This document shows, one piece after another, positions 17,277 through 25,722 of a stretch of 64,000 bases of DNA (positions are counted from its first letter, which is position 1; every line of letters starts with the position of its first letter). A program made the translations under genes and the position numbers. The notes beneath the pieces were generated by a model, which saw nothing but the letters and a program-made list of their open reading frames with translations, did not search any database and had not been told where the DNA came from. The stretch is taken from assembly GCA_048264105.1 (NCBI GenBank), contig JBLXDJ010000001.1, positions 930,001 through 994,000 of the forward strand, given 5' to 3'. This DNA is from Oceanospirillum sp048264105 (GTDB lineage: Bacteria; Pseudomonadota; Gammaproteobacteria; Pseudomonadales; Halomonadaceae).

Positions 17277-18755
17277 TCACAGTGGGGATTCAACCACGCA
17301 GTTCCTTCCCTTCGCTTTGGCCTGATAGAGAACAGCATCCGCCTGTTGGCCGATGATTTCAAAATCACAGCGGGCATCCGGCTGCACATCCCCGGAGACC
17401 AGACCAATGCTGACCGTGGCGGAGACCCGCTGACCGTTATCACACTCAATAACCTCCTGCTCAAACTCCTGCCGGACTTTCTCTGCATAGGCAATATACG
17501 CCTCCTGCGGCAGATCACGCAGAAAGACGGCGAACTCCTCCCCGCCAATTCGCCCCAGAATACCCTGTTTTGGCAGGTGCTCCTGAGCGATCCGGGCAAA
17601 GCGCTTTAAAACCATGTCGCCGGCAGCGTGCCCAAGGGTGTCATTGATCGATTTGAAGTGGTCCAGATCCAGCATCAGAAAGGCAAACGAGTGCGGCTTA
17701 CTCTTTTTGACCGAACGAAGAATCTCTTTGTAAAAACCACCCCGGTTGAGCACATCGGTCAGTCCATCATGGGAGGCCATATAGGTCAGCTTACTGATCT
17801 GACTGATACGTTTATGGGCCATAATCGCATTCATCAGGGGAGCCAGTGCGATCAGGGAGATGCTTAAACGCAGTGACATCAGCTGGTGCCAGGAGGAAAT
17901 ATCGGCATAAACAGAGATATGCCCCTGAGCCACAAACAGCAGCGTCCAGAAGCAATAAACCAATGTCAGTATCGCCGTGGTAAACAGACTGTAGGTCAGG
18001 CCGCACCATAAGAGCCCCACAATGGGAATCGCCAGAATCCCGGGGCCATCCACGGAGACCATCAGGGCAAAAAGCAGCAGAAAAGCAGCCAGTGGCAACA
18101 GATCGTAAAGCCGGGATCGTCCGGCTTCATGCCGATAAGAGGATCGAAACTCACTGATTGAGCCGGGCATGGTCAGTATCAGGGGTAAAAAAGCGATGTA
18201 GTTGGCGAACTCACTCACACCCCAGAAGATCGCGCCCTCCAGAGGTGTGCCGCCCCAGAAATAGGGATAAGCAAACGCCCCCATTACAGACGATGACAGA
18301 GAAGCGGCGATTGCCACGCCAATCAGCCGGAGAACCCCCAGACGCTGGGTAATGGGAAACAGGCCGCCGGGTATCAGCCTGATCAGCAACAGACCACCTG
18401 CGACACCCACCAGATTACTCATATTAAGAAAAAAGTTCTTATCCCAACTGGCACCGGTAAGCCAATCCGCCAGCAGATAACCGAAAAGGGCAGCCAGCCA
18501 CCCCGCAGGACGGGTAAAACCCGCCTGCCGCGCCATGATGCCCAACAGGAAGGCATTGGCAGGCCACACGGAGGCCAGAGAACCAACGGGTCGGGAAAAG
18601 ATGCCCAACAGGGAGAGCACAAAAACCGGCAAAAGAATGTACAGCAACAGCTGCTGCAGGCTTGGGCTGCTCAGTGGCAAAACCTGTGTGCCTGAGCCCT
18701 TTGTGCCCGAATCCTTTGTGCCTGAATGCTTATATGAGGCTTGTCGTTGATCCAC
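17277..18755 (-). CDS. Membrane diguanylate cyclase (MASE1-GGDEF)
   Basis: A 492-residue inner-membrane sensor. Residues ~30-305 form a MASE1-type membrane domain of eight or so helices (GSLASVWPANAFLLGIM and FWGVSEFANYIAFLPLIL are typical). A GGDEF domain follows (YMASHDGLTDVLNRGGFY, then LDLDHFKSINDTLGHAAGD, then RIGGEEF). The catalytic motif is intact, but the inhibitory I-site is absent: the position before GGEEF reads PKQG instead of RxxD, so product feedback is probably weak. The N-terminus has a short pentapeptide repeat. The MASE1 signal is unknown. Confidence 0.92.
   Translation of the reverse strand: MDQRQASYKHSGTKDSGTKGSGTQVLPLSSPSLQQLLLYILLPVFVLSLLGIFSRPVGSLASVWPANAFLLGIMARQAGFTRPAGWLAALFGYLLADWLTGASWDKNFFLNMSNLVGVAGGLLLIRLIPGGLFPITQRLGVLRLIGVAIAASLSSSVMGAFAYPYFWGGTPLEGAIFWGVSEFANYIAFLPLILTMPGSISEFRSSYRHEAGRSRLYDLLPLAAFLLLFALMVSVDGPGILAIPIVGLLWCGLTYSLFTTAILTLVYCFWTLLFVAQGHISVYADISSWHQLMSLRLSISLIALAPLMNAIMAHKRISQISKLTYMASHDGLTDVLNRGGFYKEILRSVKKSKPHSFAFLMLDLDHFKSINDTLGHAAGDMVLKRFARIAQEHLPKQGILGRIGGEEFAVFLRDLPQEAYIAYAEKVRQEFEQEVIECDNGQRVSATVSIGLVSGDVQPDARCDFEIIGQQADAVLYQAKAKGRNCVVESPL
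18684..18728 (-). repeat. Three 15-bp repeats in the N-terminus of the MASE1-GGDEF gene
   Basis: Three in-frame units encode HSGTK, DSGTK and GSGTQ (residues 10-24). The DNA units are near-identical (TTTGTGCC-type core), so unit number may vary by slippage. Confidence 0.75.
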
Positions 18756-19101
18756 AGGAACTCCCGTTTTAAGGGTGACGAGTCCTTCGGTGTGACGCTC
18801 CCTGAATATCCGGTACTCATTGAATCTAAGACGAACCTGAGAAATCGGTTACACGCCCGAACCTCCATCTGGACGATCCGAAAAGAAACAGTCCGAATAC
18901 TCTTTCAATCAGTATAGAAAGATCTGACCTGCGCACCAGACAAGTATTACTTACACCAAACTTTAAATCGGCCGGTAGCACCTGAACTTATCCGCCAAAA
19001 ACCGACAAAAGATAACATGCGGTTACAAACATCTTGATCCGCGCATAAAGCACTCTTAAAATACATCTATTATCTGGTCAGAAAAGAATGAGGGTAACAC
19101 C
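18756..19101. other. Non-coding divergent region with one candidate promoter
   Basis: This 346-bp stretch separates the leftward MASE1-GGDEF gene from the rightward small protein gene. I see a rightward sigma-70-like promoter: TTGATC at 19034-19039, a 17-bp spacer, TAAAAT at 19057-19062, about 40 bp before the ATG at 19102. No RNA gene or repeat is apparent in the rest. Confidence 0.5.
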
Positions 19102-19569
19102 ATGCCGATTGTTACATCGAATACCACCATCTCTGCGGTTTTTACCCCTCGCAATCTGGATTCCGAAAAACAGAATGAATTCCGCGCCTCGGAAGTTCAA
19201 ACCCGCCCTGGCCGTGAATCCTCCGTCGTAGCGGATACCAATCAACGTACCGGCACACCCAATGACCTTGGCCTGCCATCCACAAGCCGTGTCGAAGGCC
19301 CGTCTCAGCTCCCCAGCCTGAATGATATTATTCGTCCGGACGCTACTGATTCGGACTCCCCGTCTGTGGTAGTAGATATCTCCTCAGAAGCACAGAATGC
19401 CCTGAAGAATGCTGAGAAAGAGATTCCGGCACAAAGCAAAATTCAGGATGCCGAGTTCGCAGCGGATCTGGCTGCCAGCACCGGCAAACAGATGAGTGAG
19501 CAGCCCACGACAACCGTAATGGCTCAGGCCAATACAGCCCCTCAGCAGGCGATCGCATCCCTGATATAA
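19102..19569 (+). CDS. Hypothetical protein with flagellin-like C-terminal tail
   Basis: A 155-residue, mostly disordered and polar protein (rich in Ser, Thr, Pro, Asn), without signal peptide or membrane helix. The last ~16 residues, VMAQANTAPQQAIASL, closely resemble the end of flagellin (the AQANQxPQxVLxLL part of the D0 helix). Short proteins with such tails occur in other gammaproteobacteria as presumed motility proteins; I do not know a proven function. The ATG follows a good GAGGGT site and a candidate promoter, and a strong terminator follows, so it is a separate expressed gene. Confidence 0.7.
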   Translation: MPIVTSNTTISAVFTPRNLDSEKQNEFRASEVQTRPGRESSVVADTNQRTGTPNDLGLPSTSRVEGPSQLPSLNDIIRPDATDSDSPSVVVDISSEAQNALKNAEKEIPAQSKIQDAEFAADLAASTGKQMSEQPTTTVMAQANTAPQQAIASLI

Positions 19570-19622
19570 GAGACGGCTTTACAACATCCGATAGCTGACA
19601 CATCATCAAAAGCGACAACATC

Positions 19623-19661
19623 AAAAATGCCCCGACAGTTACCTGATCGGGGCATTTTTTA
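19623..19661. terminator. Bidirectional rho-independent terminator
   Basis: ATGCCCCGA (19627-19635) pairs with TCGGGGCAT (19647-19655), with A5 before and T6 after. It ends both the small protein gene and the leftward gsp operon. Confidence 0.93.
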
Positions 19662-19702
19662 TGGCCAGCAAATCTGACCGCTGTCTGGTAAAAGGACTTT
19701 TA

Positions 19703-20545
19703 TCAGAACACCGACAGCCACTGATTCAGCAGGTACAAGCCCGCCGCCAAAAGCCCCACAGCGAAGACACCGTACAGAGGGCTGATCTCACTCTGCTCCG
19801 GTGTCATCAGGTTCCAGCGATGGCCTTCAAGCTGCATTGCAAACTGTTCCGGTGCATCCGAAACCTGCAGTTGCAGCTGATCAGCAACCGGCACCCGTGG
19901 GATCAGGCGCCAGAAATCAGGCCGGGGCTGTTCGGTGATCAGTTCATCCAGCGATGGGCAGGCAGAGATCGGCAGACAGGCTTTTAGCCGGATATCGCCC
20001 TTTCGCTCACCGGACGAGGGCTCTTTAAGCTGCCGGACAAGACTTGCCAGACTGTCCCGATCCCATGCTGCCGCATTGCTTACCCCTGAAGCTTGCTCTT
20101 GATCCGCTAAGGGCTTTTGATCCGCTAAGGGCTTTTCATGGGCCGAGGGTTTTTTATTAGCTGAAGGCTCTTCATGGGCCGAGGGCTTTTCATGGGCTGA
20201 TGGCTCCACATAATGCACAGCAACCTGATCGATATCCTGAGCCAGCTGCTCCTCCATCAGCACCGGTAACAGCTTATTCAGGTTTCGCCTGACCCCTTCC
20301 GGTACATCAACCTGATGAAAGCTCACCAGTTCGTCCGCCAGAAAAAGATAGAGGTTAACGGATTGATCGGTTCCCTGAGCCGTAACGTCGCCAGTGGCAA
20401 GGTGCTGATGAAAATCGGCAAAACTCCCTTGCAGCGCCTGACGGGCCAAAAGATCAGGCGACGCGTGCTTATCCAGAGGAAACCAGACCAGAGGATTGCC
20501 GGCGTCTCTTTCCGGCTTGTAAATTACAGCAAGATTGCGCGACAT
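19703..20545 (-). CDS. gspL: Type II secretion protein GspL, lacking the periplasmic domain
   Basis: A 280-residue protein. GspL normally links the ATPase GspE to the inner-membrane platform: a cytoplasmic actin-like domain, one helix, then a periplasmic ferredoxin-like domain (about 380-400 residues in all). Here the cytoplasmic part is recognisable (LYLFLADELVSF, then RNLNKLLPVLMEEQLAQDID), followed by RWNLMTPEQ and the helix YGVFAVGLLAAGLYLLNQWL. The protein ends five residues later or less, so the periplasmic domain is missing. No continuation is visible in the 40 bp before the terminator. Residues 115-150 are six hexapeptide repeats. It is the last gene of the operon. Confidence 0.78.
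   Translation of the reverse strand: MSRNLAVIYKPERDAGNPLVWFPLDKHASPDLLARQALQGSFADFHQHLATGDVTAQGTDQSVNLYLFLADELVSFHQVDVPEGVRRNLNKLLPVLMEEQLAQDIDQVAVHYVEPSAHEKPSAHEEPSANKKPSAHEKPLADQKPLADQEQASGVSNAAAWDRDSLASLVRQLKEPSSGERKGDIRLKACLPISACPSLDELITEQPRPDFWRLIPRVPVADQLQLQVSDAPEQFAMQLEGHRWNLMTPEQSEISPLYGVFAVGLLAAGLYLLNQWLSVF
20096..20203 (-). repeat. Six tandem 18-bp repeats in gspL
   Basis: Six in-frame units encode PSAHEK, PSAHEE, PSANKK, PSAHEK, PLADQK and PLADQE. They fall in the cytoplasmic domain between two conserved segments. Near-identity of some units at the DNA level suggests recent slippage. Confidence 0.9.
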
Positions 20546-20581
20546 AGCTCTATCTCCTTGCCTGTACAGGTATGTTCGTTA

Positions 20582-21619
20582 TCACTGTGATAGGTCCTCC
20601 GCCTGTCGCATAAAGCGCTGACCGGGCACAGGCTGAAAACGACGCTGTAAAATTGATATCTCACCACTTTCCGGATCACGCTCCAGCAGGGTCGTCAGGC
20701 CAAAGCGCGCCTCCTGCCAGTCGACCTGAGTGGTGATCATAAAAAAACGGCTGCGGGTAGAAAACAACTCCGCTAATCCTGCGTCCAGAGAGCGCGCTGC
20801 CAGAAACTCTGCCACCGAAATGACCGGCGTATATTCAATCCCCGCCAGCATCTGTTTCGCCTGCTCGGTTGTCCGGCCAAGAATCGCACCCAGCGCTTCC
20901 GGGTTGGCGGTGTTGATATTCATTTGGGTCGCATCCGGCAAAGCCACCAGCAGCTCTCCCATGCGGTAGCGATCCTGAGGCAGTGCAGCGGTGAGCAGCA
21001 TCAGTTCATCGGTATCTAGCAGATATTGATCCGCTGTACGGTAGGCCGGAGTTTGCAGCAGATAATCGTTGTCTTCGGCACCGGTCAGACCGGTGGGAAT
21101 ATTGTTACTGTCGATCCAGTCCAGCGCCTGATCCGCCAGCACTTCCGGAATCTGATTAGCCGCCAGCAGGCGGCGCAGACCGGACAGATGACGGGCATCG
21201 GTATGCTCGTTCTCATTTTTCAGCAGATTATTGATATTGAAAAAACCATCAAGGGGCAAAATACGGATACGCAGATTGTCCCCTTCTGCTGAAGCGTCGC
21301 TGGCATCCAGTGCAAACCGGTCCAGCTGCCCCCAGGGCTCCGAGGGATGATCATACGCCTGATCACCAGCGGACTGATCCTGCTGCCAATCCTCTTTCAG
21401 CAGCGCAATGGCATAGCTTTCGCCCCCCATCATATAGGCCTCAAGCTGCTGTTGCTGCTGGTAATAACCGGTTCGCTCGGCCTGAATACTGCCCTGACTC
21501 ATCATGCGGGTTGCCAGAATTGCTGCGATGGCGAAGATCAGCAACACGCTGATCAGGGCAACGCCACTCTGCCGGTGAACATACGCAGCCTGAGTGGAGC
21601 TTCGGGAGATCATCACCAT
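20582..21619 (-). CDS. gspK: Type II secretion minor pseudopilin GspK
   Basis: A 345-residue minor pseudopilin, the large tip subunit of the pseudopilus. The prepilin site is RQSG followed by VALISVLLIFAIAAILATRM; the +5 residue of the mature helix is not Glu, as is usual for GspK. The large globular domain (GspK family) includes LRIRILPLDGFFNINNLL and the TDELMLL and MNINTANPEALGAIL helix-hairpin-helix-like text. It caps GspI-GspJ-GspK. It starts 2 nt after the gspJ stop and lies 36 nt before gspL. Confidence 0.93.
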   Translation of the reverse strand: MVMISRSSTQAAYVHRQSGVALISVLLIFAIAAILATRMMSQGSIQAERTGYYQQQQQLEAYMMGGESYAIALLKEDWQQDQSAGDQAYDHPSEPWGQLDRFALDASDASAEGDNLRIRILPLDGFFNINNLLKNENEHTDARHLSGLRRLLAANQIPEVLADQALDWIDSNNIPTGLTGAEDNDYLLQTPAYRTADQYLLDTDELMLLTAALPQDRYRMGELLVALPDATQMNINTANPEALGAILGRTTEQAKQMLAGIEYTPVISVAEFLAARSLDAGLAELFSTRSRFFMITTQVDWQEARFGLTTLLERDPESGEISILQRRFQPVPGQRFMRQAEDLSQ

Positions 21620-21621
21620 GG

Positions 21622-22338
21622 TCAGATGCCCGCCCTGGCGATAATGCGCTGAATTTGGCCATAGATTTTATGGCTGAAACGGATATCGATACCATCGGGC
21701 AAACTGCGGAAATCGATCTGTCCCTGCTGACTCTCCACCGGCCAGAAGGTTTGCCATTTACCCTCGCCCATCAGGCGCACACTGAAACCGGATACCCCCT
21801 GCAACAAAACCTGAACCTGAGGCTCTGTGTCCTGCGCACGATCCAATACAGGCCAGACCAGCCGCTGCAGCTGATCCTCCTCAAGCCGGTAACCGATACG
21901 TTGCTTCACTCCCAGCGCCAGCAGAGCGCCATCTTTGCCGTCACTCTCCTGAGCCGTGTTTTGCTCCTGAGTCGCTTCCTGGCTCGCCATCGACCAGCCA
22001 CCACTGCGGGTAAATTCCAGGGGCAAACCGCCACGATAATTCACGGCAAACGCCGGAAGCGGATCACCCAGCTCATCGCGAATGGAACGTCGGGTCAGTT
22101 GTTTCAGATCCTGCTCGATAATCGACACCGCTTTTTGCAGCTGGCTGAAGCTTTCAGAACGATCCCGTGTACGCTCATAGGTATTAATAACGCTGTTAAG
22201 CAGCTTATAGCCCGCCAGACCGATAAGGGCAAAAATAGCCACGGCGATCAGCAGTTCCAGCAGGGTAAAACCGGCTTGCGGGTGTCGGGGCTCTCTTTTA
22301 GCCATGGGCTTATCGTTAAATCTTGCAGAACAGGCCAT
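21622..22338 (-). CDS. gspJ: Type II secretion minor pseudopilin GspJ
   Basis: A 238-residue minor pseudopilin. The leader ends QAG before FTLLELLIAVAIFALIG, a standard prepilin peptidase site with Glu at +5. The rest is the beta-rich GspJ domain (ERTRDRSESFSQLQKAVSIIEQDL; FTRSGGWSMA; RVxYRLE-like RIGYRLEEDQLQRLVW). With GspI and GspK it forms the pseudopilus tip. A later Met at residue 12 could also start it. It begins 1 nt after the gspI stop, so the two are probably coupled. Confidence 0.94.
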   Translation of the reverse strand: MACSARFNDKPMAKREPRHPQAGFTLLELLIAVAIFALIGLAGYKLLNSVINTYERTRDRSESFSQLQKAVSIIEQDLKQLTRRSIRDELGDPLPAFAVNYRGGLPLEFTRSGGWSMASQEATQEQNTAQESDGKDGALLALGVKQRIGYRLEEDQLQRLVWPVLDRAQDTEPQVQVLLQGVSGFSVRLMGEGKWQTFWPVESQQGQIDFRSLPDGIDIRFSHKIYGQIQRIIARAGI

Positions 22339-22339
22339 G

Positions 22340-22759
22340 TTAGCGCTCCGTTCTCATAAAACTGGTGAGCTGAGCTAAGGCAAAGTTCTGCGCTTTGCTG
22401 TCATCACCTTCTTCATGACTGAACACCTGTAGCTCAACCCGGACTAGAAGCGGAGATTCCGTGGCACTGGTCTGCGCTTTTAACTGAAAGCGCCGACCGG
22501 CCAGCTCAGCTTCGGCACGGGATTCACCTATACGGGGCGGTACACCGGCCAGCCGCAACTCATTCATCCAGTTTTGTGCCGCCCAGTTCGCCACCACTTT
22601 CTGTTCCAGCTGGCTACTTTGGCGCAGATAACCACTGGAAGCGGTTAACAGGCCAGCAGAAGCCACCGCCAGAATCGCCAGCGCGATCATCACTTCCAGC
22701 AGGGTAAAACCCTGCTGTGAGCGGATACCGGATTGACGATTGCGGGGATAAGTCAGCAT
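22340..22759 (-). CDS. gspI: Type II secretion minor pseudopilin GspI
   Basis: A 139-residue minor pseudopilin, normal in length. The leader ends SQQG before FTLLEVMIALAILAVASAG, with Glu at +5. The mature part includes the GspI mark VANWAAQNWMNELRLAG (usual form A..LA.N.L...R). It should start pseudopilus assembly with GspJ and GspK. It follows gspM by 9 nt rather than gspH, a departure from the usual H-I order. Confidence 0.94.
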   Translation of the reverse strand: MLTYPRNRQSGIRSQQGFTLLEVMIALAILAVASAGLLTASSGYLRQSSQLEQKVVANWAAQNWMNELRLAGVPPRIGESRAEAELAGRRFQLKAQTSATESPLLVRVELQVFSHEEGDDSKAQNFALAQLTSFMRTER

Positions 22760-22768
22760 AAGCGGGGG

Positions 22769-23338
22769 TTACTGGGTAAGATCCGCATAATCGGGATCAG
22801 GACGATAGATCAGGCTGATCGTGCGTCGGGACTGATCGATATTGATCTGACTGAGGCTGGCAAAACGGCTCATAGCCATCAGAAACTGATGAGCCTTTCG
22901 GCTATCTCTGTAACGTATCTGAAGCTGGCTGGGCAAAGTGGGCTTGGCTCCCGCTTTGTGCTGAATCAGACTGAGGCGGTAAGCAGGCAGCTCCTGTTTC
23001 AGCCAGAGATCCACAGGTAACAGGTCGATCATGCCAAACTGATTCAACCGGTTATAAGCCGCAAGCTGGGCACGTTCCAGACGCTCAGTTTGTTTCTGTT
23101 GCCAGTTTCGGCGCTCCTCAACCTGCTGCATCACAGGTTGCCAGATCAGAAGATAAAGCAGGGTCAGCACCAGCACGGCCAGCAAAATTTTCAGGGCACT
23201 TCGGTCTCGGGCAGGCAGATTATTCCAGCCGGACTTTAACCCATCCGGCAGACGTGCAGAGACAGCCTGCACAGTACCGGAGACTATCCGGGTCAGGCTG
23301 CGACCAATATCTGCTGTAATATCCCGATTAAACGCCAT
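22769..23338 (-). CDS. gspM: Type II secretion protein GspM
   Basis: A 189-residue inner-membrane protein. The GspM pattern is clear: a cytoplasmic N-terminus with WNNLPARDRSALKIL, a helix (LLAVLVLTLLYLLIWQP) and a periplasmic ferredoxin-like domain. GspM partners GspL in the inner-membrane platform. The usual place of gspM is after gspL; here it lies between gspH and gspI. Because GspL has no periplasmic domain here, the standard GspL-GspM periplasmic contact cannot form in the usual way. Confidence 0.9.
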   Translation of the reverse strand: MAFNRDITADIGRSLTRIVSGTVQAVSARLPDGLKSGWNNLPARDRSALKILLAVLVLTLLYLLIWQPVMQQVEERRNWQQKQTERLERAQLAAYNRLNQFGMIDLLPVDLWLKQELPAYRLSLIQHKAGAKPTLPSQLQIRYRDSRKAHQFLMAMSRFASLSQINIDQSRRTISLIYRPDPDYADLTQ

Positions 23339-23380
23339 AAATCCTCTGAATCGTCCTTTTTAATACCCTAACTGGCTGAT

Positions 23381-23941
23381 CTACTGCAGTTGATAATCCG
23401 GCAGTGATGCGCCATCACCGGAGAAGATCAGCACCCGGTCTGCCGTTTCAGGAAACGCCAGTGACATCGAAAAACTCCGGGTCAGGCCCGAGGGCTGAAT
23501 CATCAGTTCCGATGCAGCCTTATTGGCGACCTGAAGGCTAAAACGCATCCCTCGCTCCGGCTGGTATTCAACCAGTGAACGAAGCTCCGGTTCAGACCAG
23601 CTGCCATCCGGCTGGCGTTTCAGCGCTGCCAGTACCAGCCCAGTCGCCGGAACGGCACCTTCATCAAGAGTCGCCGGATCATCACCATATTCCGGCTTAA
23701 AAACCTCGAAACCGTAGGAGCCCGCTTTAACCGTCAGCTTCACCGGCAGCCCCCATCGAATCGCTTCCTGCTGTGCCGTGATAAAAACGCTCCGCAATCG
23801 CTCGCCTTCTGCTATGAGGGCTCTCTGACCGGAGTGGTCGCCCCGCAGCGCCACCGTAGCGGTCAGTAAAACGCCGATAATCACCACCACCACCAGAATT
23901 TCGATCAGGGTAAAGCCCTGCTGCCGGTTAACGGGTCTCAC
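23381..23941 (-). CDS. gspH: Type II secretion minor pseudopilin GspH
   Basis: A 186-residue pseudopilin. The leader is short (MRPVNRQQG) before FTLIEILVVVVIIGVLL, with Glu at +5. The remainder fits the GspH beta-sandwich (LRSVFITAQQEAIRWGLPVKL; GYGFEVF-like SYGFEVFKPEY). It connects the pseudopilus tip to the GspG fibre. It begins 6 nt after the gspG stop. Confidence 0.93.
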   Translation of the reverse strand: MRPVNRQQGFTLIEILVVVVIIGVLLTATVALRGDHSGQRALIAEGERLRSVFITAQQEAIRWGLPVKLTVKAGSYGFEVFKPEYGDDPATLDEGAVPATGLVLAALKRQPDGSWSEPELRSLVEYQPERGMRFSLQVANKAASELMIQPSGLTRSFSMSLAFPETADRVLIFSGDGASLPDYQLQ

Positions 23942-23947
23942 AACGGA

Positions 23948-24451
23948 TTACTTATCCCAGTTACCGATATCGGCATCTGTTCCTTCACCACCTTCCTGGC
24001 CATCAGCACCTAATGAGTAGAGGTCAAAATGACGGCTTTTCTGACCCGGACGCTGGTAGATATAAGCGTTACCCCAAGGATCTTCCGGCATCTGTGGCAG
24101 GTAGCCATCCGGGTTCCAGTTCTTGGCGGTAGCCGGTTTTTCAACCAGCGCTTTCAGGCCTTCTTCGTTAGTCGGATAACGGAAGTTATCCAGCTTGTAC
24201 ATATCCAGCGCATTACTGATCGAACGGATATCGTTCTTGGCGACTGTGACACGGGCTTCATCCGGACGACCAAGAATAGAAGGCGCTACCAAAGCCCCCA
24301 GAATACCCAGAATCACGACCACCACCATAATTTCGATCAGGGTAAAACCCTGCTGCTTATGGATATTACGCCCCTGATGAGAACGGCGTTGAGTCAGGGA
24401 TGTTTTTTCTTGTTTGATCTCTTCTTGCATCTGAATGTCCTGAGCGTTCAT
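23948..24451 (-). CDS. gspG: Type II secretion major pseudopilin GspG
   Basis: A 167-residue major pseudopilin. The mature part is classical: FTLIEIMVVVVILGILGALV, calcium-site region ending SLGADGQEGGEGTDADIGNW, and YPTNEEGLKALVEKP. The polar leader before the cut site is about 35 residues, much longer than the usual 6-15. I place the start at the ATG at 24451, which has AAGGA 7 nt upstream; a GTG at 24475 would add eight residues. It is the main fibre subunit pushed by GspE and GspF. It follows gspF by 42 nt. Confidence 0.95.
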   Translation of the reverse strand: MNAQDIQMQEEIKQEKTSLTQRRSHQGRNIHKQQGFTLIEIMVVVVILGILGALVAPSILGRPDEARVTVAKNDIRSISNALDMYKLDNFRYPTNEEGLKALVEKPATAKNWNPDGYLPQMPEDPWGNAYIYQRPGQKSRHFDLYSLGADGQEGGEGTDADIGNWDK

Positions 24452-24493
24452 AAAAATTCCTTCAAGTATTCCCACTGCGTAATCTAGACAGAA

Positions 24494-25705
24494 TCAGCCA
24501 ATGAGCTGGTTCATATTCAAAATCGGTAACAGGATCGCCAGCACAATCGTCAGTACGACACCACCCATGGCGATCAGTACAACAGGCTCGAAAAGCCCAA
24601 CCACGGTGGCGACCAGAGCCTCCAGCGTTTGTTGCTGCTGTTTAGCGGCACGATCCAGCATATTTTCCAGCTCGCCACTGCGTTCACCACTGGCGATCAT
24701 ATAGAGCATCATCGGTGGAAAACGACCGCTTTGCTCCATCGCTTTAAAAAGTGACGTCCCCTCTTTCACCTTACCGGCGATTTCACTCACCTGCTGACGC
24801 ATAAAGTGGTTGGGCATCACCGCAGCAGCGATACTCAGACCATCCACCAGAGGGACGCCACTGCGGGAAAGAATGCTTAAGGTTCCGGCAAAGCGTGACG
24901 CATTAATGCCCCGGCTGATCTTTCGGGTCAACCGGAAATCGGTCAGCCAGCGATCCACCCCAAGCCGGAATGCCGGTTTACGGTACGCCGATGAAAATGC
25001 CAGAAAACCAAGGCAAAGCAGCAACAAAAGATGCAGGCCAAACTGGTTTAAAAAGTCACTCACGGCGATCAGGCCAGAGGTCAGCGGAGGCAGGTCATTT
25101 CCGGTACGGGTAAACACCTTCACTACATCCGGTACAACCACGGCCAGCAGAAAACTGACGATGGCGATAGAGGCCACGGTTAACAGACCGGGATACAGCA
25201 GCGCCAGCTGAATTTTCTGACGCGCCTGCTCACGTTGCTCGGTGTAATCCGCCAGCTCATTCAGCACCAGATCCAGATGACCGGCATGTTCCCCCGCCGC
25301 AACGGTGGCGCGATACATCTCAGGGAAGGCATTGGGAAAATCCGCCATACCATCCGCCAGCGTATGGCCTTCCAGCACCCGGGAGCGCACCCCCAGGATA
25401 AGGCTTTTCACCTTGGGCCGTTCGGACTGGGCCGCAACCGCCTGTAAAACCTCTTCCAGCGGCATCGCCGCCTGAACCAGTGTTGCCATCTGACGGGTGC
25501 AGAGCGCCAGCTCTTTGACAGACATGCCGGGGCCGGAAAGAAAACGGCTTTGTTTGCTTTTGGACTCGGCGACCTGATCAACGGATACCGCAATCAGTCC
25601 CTGATCTCTCAGCAGTTGCCGGATATGACGGGGACTTTCGCCCTCCAGCACACCTTTTTTCTTCGATCCGGAGGCTGTAACGGCCTGATAGTTAAAAGCT
25701 GGCAT
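24494..25705 (-). CDS. gspF: Type II secretion inner-membrane protein GspF
   Basis: A 403-residue polytopic platform protein. It has the two T2SSF repeats (FTRQMATLVQA-like LCTRQMATLVQAAMPLEE at ~70-87; FAGTLSILSRSGVPLVDGL at ~270) and three hydrophobic helices, with a C-terminal FEPVVLIAMGGVVLTIVLAIL helix. It works with GspE and GspG at the base of the pseudopilus. Length is normal for the family. It starts 17 nt after the gspE stop. Confidence 0.96.
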   Translation of the reverse strand: MPAFNYQAVTASGSKKKGVLEGESPRHIRQLLRDQGLIAVSVDQVAESKSKQSRFLSGPGMSVKELALCTRQMATLVQAAMPLEEVLQAVAAQSERPKVKSLILGVRSRVLEGHTLADGMADFPNAFPEMYRATVAAGEHAGHLDLVLNELADYTEQREQARQKIQLALLYPGLLTVASIAIVSFLLAVVVPDVVKVFTRTGNDLPPLTSGLIAVSDFLNQFGLHLLLLLCLGFLAFSSAYRKPAFRLGVDRWLTDFRLTRKISRGINASRFAGTLSILSRSGVPLVDGLSIAAAVMPNHFMRQQVSEIAGKVKEGTSLFKAMEQSGRFPPMMLYMIASGERSGELENMLDRAAKQQQQTLEALVATVVGLFEPVVLIAMGGVVLTIVLAILLPILNMNQLIG

Positions 25706-25722
25706 CTTAAATCACCATCAAC

